Shown here piece by piece: positions 25,776-37,000 of a stretch of DNA of 64,000 bases. The stretch spans positions 372,001-436,000 of the forward strand of contig UWYS01000012.1 of NCBI GenBank assembly GCA_900291925.1. Reading direction: 5' to 3'. This stretch comes from Thecaphora thlaspeos (lineage: Eukaryota; Basidiomycota; Ustilaginomycetes; Urocystidales; Glomosporiaceae). A program made the position numbers and the translations under genes. Within the stretch, counting starts at the first letter, position 1; every line of letters begins with the position of its first letter. The notes under the pieces are model-generated. The model saw only the letters and a program-made list of their open reading frames with translations, made no database searches and was not told where the DNA came from.

Positions 25776-28700
25776 TCACGACACCGCCTCTCTCTGTTTC
25801 CTCCCGGAGCTGCCGGAACCGGCAACGGCGACGGCGTGGCTGGGGGCGGAACGCAGGGTCTCTTCGGCCGTGATGATCATGAGCTCAGCTATGTCCTGCT
25901 CGTCCAGACCGCAGAGGCCCCTCGCCTTTGCCTTGACGCGCAGGTTGCGGTCCAGCGTCAGTAGGGCCGCTTTGGCGGTGTCCGGCTCCAGCTTCAGCCT
26001 CTCGGCGGCGGGATGAGCGGTAAGGAGCGCCAGTCGATCGACAAAGTGGTCCGTCTGCCAGCCGAGACATCGTATGATGACTTCGTCGACATTGCGCGCG
26101 GCCAGACTCTTTGACGTCGTCGCTGCATCTTCGCCCTGCTGCTGCCCGGAGGTGGTGGTGGTGGAGAGACCAAGGTTCATATCCTCCAACCGGATAGAGA
26201 GGTCGGTGAGGTAGTTGCCCCTGCTCGTTTGCACCTTGAGGTACTTGGCATCGCTACGGATATGGTTTTCGAGGTACGCAATGGCCCGAGCCGCTTCTTC
26301 GCCGAGGGCGTTGGCGTTGCGCTTGAGGCCGTCGAGCTCCGTCACGACGGCCAGCGGGATGACGATGGTCCAGCGGTGCGACTCGACCAGCTGCTTCAGC
26401 AGGTCGCCTGGCGTCACGAGGACGTTGGTGTCCATCAGTAGCACCGTGTAGCCCGGCAGGACGCTGTGGAACGAAAAGGCCCTTTTCTGCTTGACAGGCG
26501 CCTTAGAGCAGCTCGTCCGTAGCGCCTGCTGGCGGGATCCACCACTGCCGCCGCCGCGTGACGACGAGAAAGCGGGGTCAGGCTGTTTCGATGAGGCACC
26601 CGTCTCCATGATCGCCTTGGTCGACCGCAAGACGCTCTTGAGGTAGCGCTTCCGTTCGCGCAGCTGCCGCACTTCATCGCTCTCGCCCTCGATCGCATCC
26701 ATTGTGTCGCAGTCGTCCGACTCGGACCCGCTCAACAGGTCCTCTTGGCCCAACAGCGAGTTGCGCGACGAGAGGTCGAGCGACTTGGACACCTTGAGCA
26801 TCTCGAGCTGAGCCTCGAGCTTCTGCTGCTCCTCCTCGGCCTTCCAACGCGACAGCTTGGCCAGTAGAGGCTTGCCGATAGAAAACTTGGCCTCGCGCAA
26901 ATCGAGCTCGAGGCCGCGCGTCGTCTTGGCCAGACGGGAGGCGAGGAAGGCGACCCGGTGAAGACGGAGATCGTCGAGCGACATCGAGCGATCGCCTCGT
27001 CCGGTCGAAGGTCCCATCAAGAACTTGGCGTGCAGCTCGACGTCCTCGCTGTCGAGCACCTCGGTCTCGGTGCGGAAGATCGGCAGCGACGATGACGACG
27101 ACGAGGCACACGACTTCTTCCAAAGCGCCCGGTCGTAGGTTTGCTTGCCGACGCCGGCGGCGCCCCTCAGGCACCAGTCTTCCGGCAACGGGTACTTTCC
27201 CGTGATGTACGGTGGCGTGTCCTTCAAAGCGCGGATCACTGTGCCGGTGGGCATAACCCGCGTCAGGTCGACGAGCGTCTGCCACGGCATGTGCCGCTCG
27301 ACCAGCCGATAGACCGGCCTGTAGCGGACCACCGAAAAGACGAACGTCAGGAACTCGGTCACGTACGGATTGAGCCCGCCGTGGCCGTCGAGCTTGCGCT
27401 GCATCCAGAACTCCAGCATGAAGAAGGCCAATCTCAACGCGTAGGTCAGCGTCATCGGCACCTCCTCGCTCCCGTGGTCGTGCGCATCGTCCTTGCCGTC
27501 CAGCTGAATGACTGCGACGTCGTCGCCGGCGTCCGAGAGGTCCTCGGACCCGTCGTCCCACGCATCTGCCGCCTGCTGCTGCGGAAAGGGTCCGCCGTGC
27601 GAGTTGCCGTCGTCGACCTTGGCGGCAGCCTGGTTGACCATGATGGCCGTTGGCGTAGCGGCCTTGCCCTTGTCCGTCTGGGCCCCGCGAGTCTCGTTTG
27701 CCTTGACTGAGCGGCGCGCGATGCTCTGCATGAGAACCGACGCCTCGGCGCCGTACTGCGCGAGGCCAGCGCCGTTGATGAAAGCCATCACCATGCATGT
27801 AGCCTCGCTAAGCGGCCTCTGGTGGATGCCCGGCACGCCTTCGCTGCCCAACTTCTCCCTCAGCCGGGTAAAGACCTCATCGAAGTCGTCGAGCTGGACG
27901 CGGGAGATCAGGGCGCCGTGGAGGTAGACAAAGAGGTCCTCGACGGAGGCATCGCCCTGCAGGCGACGCGACTGATGCTCGTGGTCGAAGAGGGAGAGGA
28001 TCGTCTCCTTGGCGCTAGCGAACGGATGCGCAGCCGTCAGGCTATCGAAGTGATGATGCGCGGTTCGAGCGCGGGGGTGCAAAGACGTCGGACATCGTAG
28101 CTGGTCAGAGGCGGCAACTTGACTTTTGCCTCGAGGCGCACGGCAACTGCGGCGACTGCAACTCACCTTCGACACAAGTGGTACAGAGCACGTAGCTCAT
28201 CGTTCCTGCTGAGGATGCCCAGGTGATGGTGCAAACGGCCGACGTTGGGCGTCTCGGCCAGGCCGCGGGCGTACCAATCCCGTGCGGTCTGCCTCCATGT
28301 CTCTTTTTCGACAAACTCCCAGTCCCCGAGAGCATCGCTGCCAATGCTGGCGCCATCTGCGGGTGGCGGCTCATCAAAGCTTCCGTCATCGTCGTCATCG
28401 ATGCGCATGCTTTCGGCTTCTCTCCTACGGGTGGATCGTTCCGCCTTGTTTCGCACGCCGCTGTCGTCGTCGAGCGAGAGCGACGCAGCCAGGCCAGCGA
28501 CGGCCATCCGATAGCGCGCGAGGTCGCCGAGGCTCTCGATCCAGGCTCGACGAAATGCACGAAACTTTTCCGTCTCGTACAGCGTCGTGTAGAAGGCGTA
28601 GGCGAAGTAGATGAACTCGGTAAGGTGATCGAGGAGCTCCGAACCGCAATTGGCCGTCGCGGTGCTCCGAGCCTGCTGCGCGCTGGGCAGGCTATGGCGC

Positions 28701-30133
28701 AGGCGCTCGAGCATCATATGGAAGCCGATCTGCCAGAGACGAGTGGGCAGGTTGTAGGTGCGTGGGAGCTCCTGAACCGACTCGGGCATGTCCGTCCGCA
28801 GCGTCATCTCGAGGAAGCTCGACTGGAGCTCGGCGAGCTCGCGGTGGTCGGAGGCGAGCCTCAGCCAGTAGTCGTGATTAAGTTGCTGCAGCGGGTGACT
28901 GCTCCGCTTGAGGGGCGCTGGATCCCTCTGCTCGTCGGCCTCTGAGCGGTGCGCCAACTCCAGCTTGCCCTCGAGCGCGCAGATCTTGCGGTATAGCTGT
29001 TTGATCTCGAGGACGTGTATCTGCAAGGTGTAGCTGCTCGAGATCTCAGGTCCGCCCGCCTGGAACTGTGAGAGGCCAGAGGCGGTCGCCTGGCTCACCG
29101 CAAAGGTTTCGACCCTCGACTCGCTCGCTAATGTCGTCGACGCCGATTGCTGCTGGCCGGTGCGGCCGTTGTGCTGTATGCCGCCATTGATCGCCAGGTG
29201 CCGCGGATAGTCGTCGTTAACGGCGGGGGCGGCGGCACCCGAGTGGGTAGCGGTAAGGCCGGCAGCGTTCTGAGGCTGGCTACGTTGCTGACTAGCAAAC
29301 TTGACCGGATCGTGCCGCCGCGGGTCAAACAGCTGGCGCCCGTCCCGACTGACACTACTGTAGAACTCTTGAGAAACCTGGGCGTGTACATGGCGACCTT
29401 CGGCGGTGCGAGAGTTTCGCTCCCTCTGGCCAAATCCGCCGATGCGTGGCAGCACGCTGAACGCGGACGGAGGTATGGTCGACTCCTGCCTGCTGCGCTC
29501 CGGCGCGCGCAGGTTTGGCAGTACGCCCTTCTCGGAGCTCTGCCTGCTTCTCCTCGCAGCAGCGGCCGGACTCGGTACTTTTAGAGCGTCCTGTGCCGGC
29601 TGCGATGCGGAGCCCACTGACTGTGAACCGGGAACGTCTGCGTCTGCGGCTGCCGGTGCTTGGCGTGGACCACCACCTCTGCGCGCATCGTTCGAGGCAG
29701 CACGAGGTTTCCCAGCGGTGGCGGATGCGTCCCGAGTCACTTCGTCGGATGAGCCGGTGGCCTCTGTGGCCTCTCTGTTGCCGGACCGCCTCGATGGCCT
29801 GGCCCGCCCACCCGCGCTTTGGCCATCAGAAGCACGCGCATTGCGGCGCTGGTATGCTACGAGCGCAGCAGCTATGTCGGTCGGCGGCTGAGGCTGCTGT
29901 GCTGCTGCGGCGACGGCGGCGGATGCAGTGCTGTTTCTGACTGCTTTGTCTGCATTGTTTCGGTCCGCCTGCTCCCTTCTTGGCCGCGAAGCGGATGGTC
30001 GACCGCCGCCTGGCTGGTAGAGGCGCTGGCGTGTCTTCTTGGTTGGTTCCTTGGTAGGTGAAGAGCCGCTCAACGGGTCAGACGGACCAAACGCTGTGGG
30101 AGCGATGGACCCCGAAGCATGCTGGAAGGGCAT
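25776..30133 (-). CDS. SMG6: SMG6/EST1-type nonsense-mediated decay protein with PIN nuclease domain
   Basis: Two exons, 30133-28167 and 28041-25776, 1410 residues. The first 300 residues are disordered. The EST1 14-3-3-like/TPR region follows (LEIKQLYRKICALEGKLELA, NHDYWLRLASDHRELAELQS, RDWYARGLAETPNVGRLHHH). The intron join at 28041 gives LYHLCRSLTAAHPFASAKE, the conserved repeat of this family. A C-terminal PIN domain follows (VLLMDTNVLVTPGDLL, PLAVVTELDGLKRNA, ALLTLDRNLRVKAKARG), with the acidic residues of the active site present. In animals SMG6 cuts mRNAs near premature stop codons; EST1 relatives also act at telomeres. Budding yeast lacks the PIN-bearing form, so its presence supports an endonucleolytic NMD branch in this fungus (inference). 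Confidence 0.9.
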
Positions 30134-31237
30134 CTTTTTGACGACTGAAGAGTATGGGTGGAGGCAAGGGTCAGACTTGGCTCAGCGTGGCAGAAGGGTC
30201 GGATGGTATTTGTTGTCCGCTCGAGCTATACGAAGGTCGGGGTTTGGTGATCACTGCCGAAGGATGGATCATCTAGCAAGCGGCGCAGTGTCGTTCAAGG
30301 CGCAGATCGAGCGGCGACGAAGAAGGGGGTGTGCTCAGGGGTGCGGCTAGACATTGAGTCGACAGCTTCCGCCGCAAGCATGGCTGGCTGGAGGGCGATG
30401 ATGGCCAGCGGTGGACGGAGCGGATCAGGTGAGGCAGCTTCCTTGTCGGTTCAGCGCAGCTGTCAGAGTCAAGCTCAATGGGACTAGGTGTCGGGGTTGA
30501 TGAGCTGCTTCGGCTGGCTGGTACCGTTGCCAGATTGCGGAGCGGTAGTCATGCAAAAGGGGCGAGTTGCAGTCTCCGGACCGCTCGAGATGTTGTAGCG
30601 TCCTGGTCGGATGACGGATCGAATTCCAAGGGAAGAGACGAGGGGCTGTCGAGTCTGGAATCGTGTCGGTCCTCGCCGTCGAGCTTCGAATAGGAGTAGT
30701 CAAGGCCGTCAAGAGGGAGCATTGCGTTTGAATGTGTCAGTCGGCCCTTGCCTTTTTCTCTCTCTGCGCCGCCTGCGCCCCGCCGCGGCCGCTCCTTTTT
30801 CGAGAAGCGGCGCGCCCGAAACACGGCTCGGCCCCAACCACGAGCACGTTGCAAGTAGAGCGCTGGCAGGGGGCAGCAGCGAGCCGAGGAAGTGGAGAAG
30901 CAAGGGAAAATATTGATAAAGAAAAAGAAAAGAAAAAAGCACGGAAGAGGCCGAGGGCCGAAAACGGGGGCCCAGCAGGCAACGAGCGACGAGGAGAAAG
31001 AAGAACATACAAGCTAAGGTGAAGCACCCCTCTCGACGCTGGAGTCACAATGCGGGGAAACCGAAATCAAGGCCATCCTTGCTCCCTCCAGCCACCACCA
31101 CCGTCCCTATCTGGAGCATCACTCCACACGGTCATTTTTACGAATTCGACGCCCTTATCGCCCTCTCCTGCCAGACCATCCCACAGCGCTCCTCTCTCCT
31201 CGACCGATCGACCGACCGACCACAGCGTTGGCATGGA
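30134..31237. promoter_or_regulatory. Divergent promoter region, SMG6 / FOL1
   Basis: About 1.1 kb between two divergent genes. An A-rich purine tract (about 30905-31015) lies upstream of FOL1. The open frame of FOL1 extends upstream to about 31019, but without an ATG before 31238. No other gene was seen. Confidence 0.4.
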
Positions 31238-33901
31238 ATGAGCCTCGGAAGGACCCTTTTCTCCCGCTCCCCTACCACCACTTGGTCCCTGCTCGTCCGG
31301 TCGTCTTCGCCACCCCATCCCTCTGCATATCGCTCCCGGACGCTCCCGCTATCTCGCCTGCACACACTGCTTTACCTCACCTCGGTACCACGCCAGAGCT
31401 TCACCATGGCCGCTCCAAAGCAGGCTAGCTCCCGCGTCGCCGACGATGGCCTGCCGGACATCATTCAGATCAAGCAGCTCACCGTACGCATGATCGTCGG
31501 TGTCGACAACTGGGAGCGTGTCTCTCCACAGACGATCACCATCGATGCAAAAGTTCACACCGACGTCTCAAAGGCCGGCAAGAGCGACCATCTCCCATAC
31601 AGCATCCACTACGGCATCCTCGTCAAGCAGCTAGAGGCCCATTGCGCCAACAACCGCTACCGCAGCCTCGAGGCGCTCGCAGAGGGCCTCGCCAAGATCT
31701 GCATCTTTGTCTGTCACGCCCCCCGCGTCACGCTTTCCGTCGAAAAGCCCCGCTCGCTCCTTCACGCCGCGTCGGCCGGCGTCCAGATCGTCCGGACTGC
31801 CAGCGACTTTGAGGACGCCAGCGGCAACGCCGTCTCGACCGTCGACATCGGGGCCGACCAGCTTGCCGGTCTCCGTCTCTCGTCCAGCTCCAAGTGGGCT
31901 GTCGAGGACAAGGTCATCGTCCGCGACCTCGTCATCAACGCCATCCTCGGCGTCAACCCGTGGGAGCGCGAGGACAAGCAGGACATCAAGCTCAATCTCG
32001 TTATCCATTCGGGCCTCGAACGCCTTAGGCAGGCCGTCCAGAAGCAGTCGGGCATCGCCGATGTCGTTAGCAAGCCGCACAATTACCGCACCATCGTCCG
32101 CAGCATCGCCGACTACGTCGAGCAGAGCTCCTACAAGACGGTCGAAAGCCTGGCCACCTCGATCGCACGCGTCGCCATCCTCCACAACAAGGTCGAGCGG
32201 ATCCGCGTCAGCGTGGACAAGCCCAGCGCCATCATGTTTGCCGCCAGCGCCGGCGTGGAGGTGGACCGCGATCGAGCCTTCTTCGAGCAAGAGGCGAGAG
32301 AGGAGGCCGAAGCGGCCACGTCGCAGAGCTTGGCCGCGCCACAGCAGAGCGCGGTGACCGCTTCCACGTCCGAGCCGCGGCCACTCGGCCAACCTACCGG
32401 CAGCGAGTGGCATATAGCCGCCATCGCGCTCGGGTCCAACGTCGGCGACCGAGCTTCGAACCTCGAGAAGGCGGTGCAGGCGCTGAACGAGGCGGAAGGG
32501 TGCGTGCTGGTCGACACCAGCTTTCTCTACGAGACGGCGCCGATGTACGTGACCGACCAGCCGCGCTTCCTCAACGGAGCGTGCCGCATCGCTACCACAC
32601 GCTCACCGCATCAGCTACTGGAGCTGACTCAGTCGATCGAGACGAAGCTCGGCCGGGACAAGACGGGCGTGCCGGACAAGGGTCCGCGCAGCGTCGACCT
32701 CGACATCCTGCTCTACGACACGCTTGAGCTGGACGATGGGACGAAGCTCGTGATCCCGCATCCGGCCATCAAGGAGCGCGAGTTCGTCCTCGAGCCGCTC
32801 AAAGACATCCTCCCCGAGTTCGAACATCCCAAGCACTCGCGGACAATAGCGCAGCTGCTGACGATGCTGCAAAAGTCGCCAGACTACGAGCCCAGCGGCA
32901 TACAGCGGGTGCTACCGGTCGCCACGCCAAAATCGGTGCAGGGGGGTCAGCGACCCGCCGATACGCCGTTGTGGGCGTGGGGATCCAAGACGTTTATCAT
33001 GGGCATCATCAACGCGACACCAGACTCGTTCTCGGACGGCGGCGACAACCAGCGCGTCGAGACCGCCGTGCAGACGGCCATCGAGATGGTCAAGGAAGGG
33101 GCCGACATCCTCGACATCGGCGGCATGAGCACGGCGCCGAACGCCCCGGACATCTCGGCCGACGAGGAGGCCGCGAGGGTATGCCCCGTCATCCGCGCCA
33201 TTCGCGAGGCCGGCATCGCGGTGCCCATCTCGATCGACACGTTCCGCGCGTCGGTGGCGGAAGCGGCGCTCGAGGCGGGCGCCAACATGATCAACGACGT
33301 CAGTGGCGGCGAGCGGGATCCACGCATCCTCGACGTCGCGCGGCAGAGTGCGGTCCCGTTCATCTTGATGCACATGCGCGGCGACAGCAAGACGATGACG
33401 CGCCTGATTGAGTACGAGGGCAACAACGTGCTCGAGGGCGTCAAGGGCGAGCTGTCGCAGCGCCTCGACACCGCGCTCCGTCGCGGCGTGAGGAGGTGGA
33501 ACATCGTCCTCGATCCGGGCATCGGCTTCGCAAAGGACCAGAAGGGCAACGTCGATCTGATCAGACGTCTGGCCGACCTGACGACGAGGGACAAGGGCGC
33601 TCGCTACGCCTCGCGAGTATCGTCCACGGCTAGCGGCAAGTGGGAGGAAGGATGTGAAGGAGAGTACGAGCTGGCCACCGCGCCGCTGGCGTCGCTCGCC
33701 CAGATGCCCGTGCTGCTCGGTCCGAGCCGGAAGAGGTTCCTCGGCAGCATCACAGGCAGGTCGCAGCCAAAGGAACGCGTCTACGCCACTGCCGCCGCGT
33801 GCGCCGCCGGCATCGCGAGCGGTGTCGACATCCTGCGCGTCCACGACGTTAGGGAGATGGTCGACGTCTCGCGCACCTGCGACGCCATCTACCGGCCATA
33901 A
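31238..33901 (+). CDS. FOL1: Trifunctional folate synthesis protein Fol1 (DHNA-HPPK-DHPS)
   Basis: One intronless frame of 887 residues from the first ATG. Residues 1-55 are basic and Ser-rich without acids (MSLGRTLFSRSPTTTWSLLV), a likely mitochondrial presequence; a second Met at 31406 would skip it. Two tandem dihydroneopterin aldolase repeats follow (IKQLTVRMIVGVDNWER; VIRDLVINAILGVNPWER-like). Next comes HPPK (IALGSNVGDRASNLEKAV, GPRSVDLDILLYD), then dihydropteroate synthase (MGIINATPDSFSDGG, GADILDIGGMSTAPNAPDIS, DPGIGFAKDQKGN, LLGPSRKRFLG). Together they carry out three successive steps of de novo folate synthesis, ending at dihydropteroate; DHPS is the sulfonamide target. The fusion is the usual fungal form. 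All catalytic signatures look intact. Confidence 0.95.
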   Translation: MSLGRTLFSRSPTTTWSLLVRSSSPPHPSAYRSRTLPLSRLHTLLYLTSVPRQSFTMAAPKQASSRVADDGLPDIIQIKQLTVRMIVGVDNWERVSPQTITIDAKVHTDVSKAGKSDHLPYSIHYGILVKQLEAHCANNRYRSLEALAEGLAKICIFVCHAPRVTLSVEKPRSLLHAASAGVQIVRTASDFEDASGNAVSTVDIGADQLAGLRLSSSSKWAVEDKVIVRDLVINAILGVNPWEREDKQDIKLNLVIHSGLERLRQAVQKQSGIADVVSKPHNYRTIVRSIADYVEQSSYKTVESLATSIARVAILHNKVERIRVSVDKPSAIMFAASAGVEVDRDRAFFEQEAREEAEAATSQSLAAPQQSAVTASTSEPRPLGQPTGSEWHIAAIALGSNVGDRASNLEKAVQALNEAEGCVLVDTSFLYETAPMYVTDQPRFLNGACRIATTRSPHQLLELTQSIETKLGRDKTGVPDKGPRSVDLDILLYDTLELDDGTKLVIPHPAIKEREFVLEPLKDILPEFEHPKHSRTIAQLLTMLQKSPDYEPSGIQRVLPVATPKSVQGGQRPADTPLWAWGSKTFIMGIINATPDSFSDGGDNQRVETAVQTAIEMVKEGADILDIGGMSTAPNAPDISADEEAARVCPVIRAIREAGIAVPISIDTFRASVAEAALEAGANMINDVSGGERDPRILDVARQSAVPFILMHMRGDSKTMTRLIEYEGNNVLEGVKGELSQRLDTALRRGVRRWNIVLDPGIGFAKDQKGNVDLIRRLADLTTRDKGARYASRVSSTASGKWEEGCEGEYELATAPLASLAQMPVLLGPSRKRFLGSITGRSQPKERVYATAAACAAGIASGVDILRVHDVREMVDVSRTCDAIYRP

Positions 33902-34056
33902 TCGGCGCCTTTGTCGTCACCCTTGTCCCCTTTTTATACATCTACTCGGCCATCTAGATTCGATCCGAAAGCGACAACACTATGCTACTACACTCTTGTC
34001 GTTCCTTGATATGTCGATTTGTTGGATTGTCGGGATGCTTTTTCGCGTTCCGCCGC

Positions 34057-37000
34057 CTACTTGAGGCTCTGGTACGAGACCATTGCTCTGAACTTTGCGC
34101 TGGTCCTGAGCAGCTGGCTGTAGCTGCCCTGCGCGACGATCTGTCCGTCTTGGAAGCAGAAGACGTGCGATGCGTCCCTAATGGTCCTCATCCTGTGCGC
34201 AATGGCTACGATGGTGCATTTTTTGCTCTTTGAGATATCGTCGAGCGTGCGCTGGAAAGCCTGTTCGCTCTCTGCATCCAGGGCGCTCGTCGATTCGTCG
34301 AGTAGCAGCAGACGAGGTTTCCTCAGCAGCGCGCGGGCGATGGCGAGACGTTGTTTCTGGCCGCCAGAGAGTTGCGATGATGAGATCAACGTCTCGTAGC
34401 CTTCCTTGAAGGTCATGATGGTTTCGTGGATGCCCGCCAGCTTGCAGGCTTCGATGATGGCTTCGTCCGGTACGGCATCACGCCACCTCGTGTCGGGTCG
34501 GTAGGGAGCCAACATGGCCTCCGACCCAGCCCGACGCGAGGGCAACACATCGTCCACCGGGTCAGGTTTGGCACCCAGTGAGACATTGAACCGAACCGAA
34601 CCGTAGAACACGACCGGTTCCTGCGGCACCAGCGCAATGTCGCGCCTCAGCACGGTTTCCGACACCTTGTCGGTGCGCAGCCCGTCGACGCGGACGCTGC
34701 CGTGCGAAGGGTCGTAGAAGGCCTCGATGAGCGACATGGCCGTCGTCTTGCCCGAGCCAGATTGACCGACAAATGCGGTAAACGAGCCGGCCGGTATGCT
34801 TAGCGAGACACCGCGCAGCGCGGGCTCGGAGCGCGAAGGGTAGGTGAACCAGACGTCGCTGAACTCGACTGTTGCCGGGCCAGAGGAGGAGACGGCCGAG
34901 TCGGCAGGTCGGCGGACAGTCTTTTCGACGTCGACCGCGTCGGTGGTGGGGCTGTCCGTCGTCGAGGCGACCGTCTTCTTGGCGTGGCATGCAAAGATGG
35001 AACGTTTAGGAGCGCCGTCGTCGCTACCCTTCTTGACGTTGTCGTCGGCACCGTCATCGTGATCGTCGCCCCCGGTAGCCGTCAGCGCCCTGTCCATCAC
35101 CCTCAGGATATTGGCGGTCGAGACGTGCGCCTTGCTAAAGTCCGGCGCAAACGCCAACAGCTGTCCGCTGGCCTGCGCCGAGAACAGCAGGGCGGGCAGG
35201 ACGATGAAGAAGGCCGTCTGGCTATACCGACCCTCTGCGACGTTCTGACTGCCCCACCAGTACGCAAAGGCATAAATGAAGTACGAGATGCTGAGCGCGA
35301 TGGCGAGGAAGATGTTGCCCCAGACAAAGTGGCGGAGCGACTCGTTGTACGGCTTGGCGAGCGAGCGGTGGAACTTTCTCTTGACGTCCTCCTCCCTCCC
35401 GAGCGACGCGACGGTGCGGATACAACCGACGGCCTCGATGACCATGGCGTTGGACTTGACGTAGGCCGTCTCGTGCCTCTTTTGGAAGTCGGCCAAGACC
35501 TTGAGTCGCATGTAGCCCGACGCGAGGATGACAGGGAGCAGGGCGAGAAGCGGTACCGCGATGCGCCACGCGATGGCGTGCGAGACAACGATGCCGACCG
35601 TCAGGTTGACGAGGATGCAGAACATTGATCCGATCACGACGCCCGTCAGGCCGCCGAGGTTGTTGGCGTCGTTGCTGAGCGAGGCGATCATCGAGGCAGG
35701 CGACTGCGACTGCTTGTCGTACCAGACCAGACGCTGCGAGACCATCGTCTCGAACGGCATGCGTCGGATGCGGAACAGCAGGCGCTCCGCCACCGTACCC
35801 CACATCAACCCGTTGAGGGAGTAGGCAAAGAATTGGATCAGGGCGAGGATGAAGAAGAACCGGGCGAACTCCTCGCCCTTGGCGCGCACCTCGGCGGGAC
35901 CGTTGCATGGGTTCAGGGCGTCGATGACATGGCCAAAGAGGACAGCCTCGCCAGAGTAGGAGCCACCCATGATCGTTGATGTGAGGAGGCCCGCCAGGAT
36001 GAAGAGCCACTCGCGTCGGACCAGCCCGCCGACGCGGCGCAGCGTGGTGCTGGCAGGGTACTTGGCGTCATCCTGGTCGTCTTCCTTGTCCTTGCCCTCG
36101 GCATCCTTGCTGGCGTCGAGTGCCGTGCCTTCTCCATCGCTCGTTGGTCCAATCGCCTTGGGCTTGTCGAAAGAAGACGAAAGCTCGTCGTCGTCGTCGC
36201 CCGCCTCTTCCTCGTCCTCCTCGTCGATGTCCTCGACGCCGAAAGACGACGAAGCGTCATCGGAGACGTCGGTCGTGCCCTTGGTAGCGGCGGCCGTGTT
36301 GGTATCCTGCACCTCGGCCAGCTTGAAGTAGTAGCCCCTCTTGGCCAGCAGCTCCTTGTGCGTACCCTGCTCGAGCACCTTTCCAGCACCGACGACGACG
36401 ATCTTGTCGTAGGCGCGGATGGTGGCGAGGCGGTGAGCGATGGCGATCGTCGTCCTCCCCTCCGAGACACGATCGAGGGCGGCGCCGACCGTCTTTTCGG
36501 AGTGCGAGTCGAGCGCAGCGGTGGCCTCGTCGAGGATGAGCAGCTTCGGCTGCTTGACGATGGCGCGTGCGATCGAGATGCGCTGCTTCTGACCGCCCGA
36601 CAGCTTGCTCCCCGCCTCGCCGACCGGCGTGTCGTAGCCCTGCGGCAGCTGCGAGATGAAGTCGTGCGCACCGGCGTTCTTGGCCGCCTCGATGCAGAGC
36701 TCCTTGACCTGCGAGAGCAGCTCGATCTGGTGTGGCGTCATCACCTCTTCCATCTCGGTCCCTTCGTCGTCCGGGCCGACCTGGGAGAAGGCCAGAACGG
36801 TCTCGCGCAGCGGATCGTGGGCTGGGCTTCCGACGAGGCCGTGGGCGATAGACTGCATGATGGTGCAGTCGAAAAGCACCGGCTCCTGCCCCACGACGCC
36901 GATCTGCGAGCGCAGCCAGCGCACATTGATGTCGCGGATGTCGATGCCGTTCATGCGCACCGCGCCCGCAGTCGGGTCGTAGAAGCGCTGCATCAGCGCG

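Noticed and set aside
28092..28166. Earlier acceptor (CTGACCAG) in the SMG6 intron
   Set aside because: The phase does not fit the donor at 28166, whereas the acceptor before 28041 restores the conserved LCRSLTAAHPF sequence.
31019..31237. Upstream extension of the FOL1 frame
   Set aside because: It starts with GTG, contains no ATG before 31238 and looks like leader sequence.
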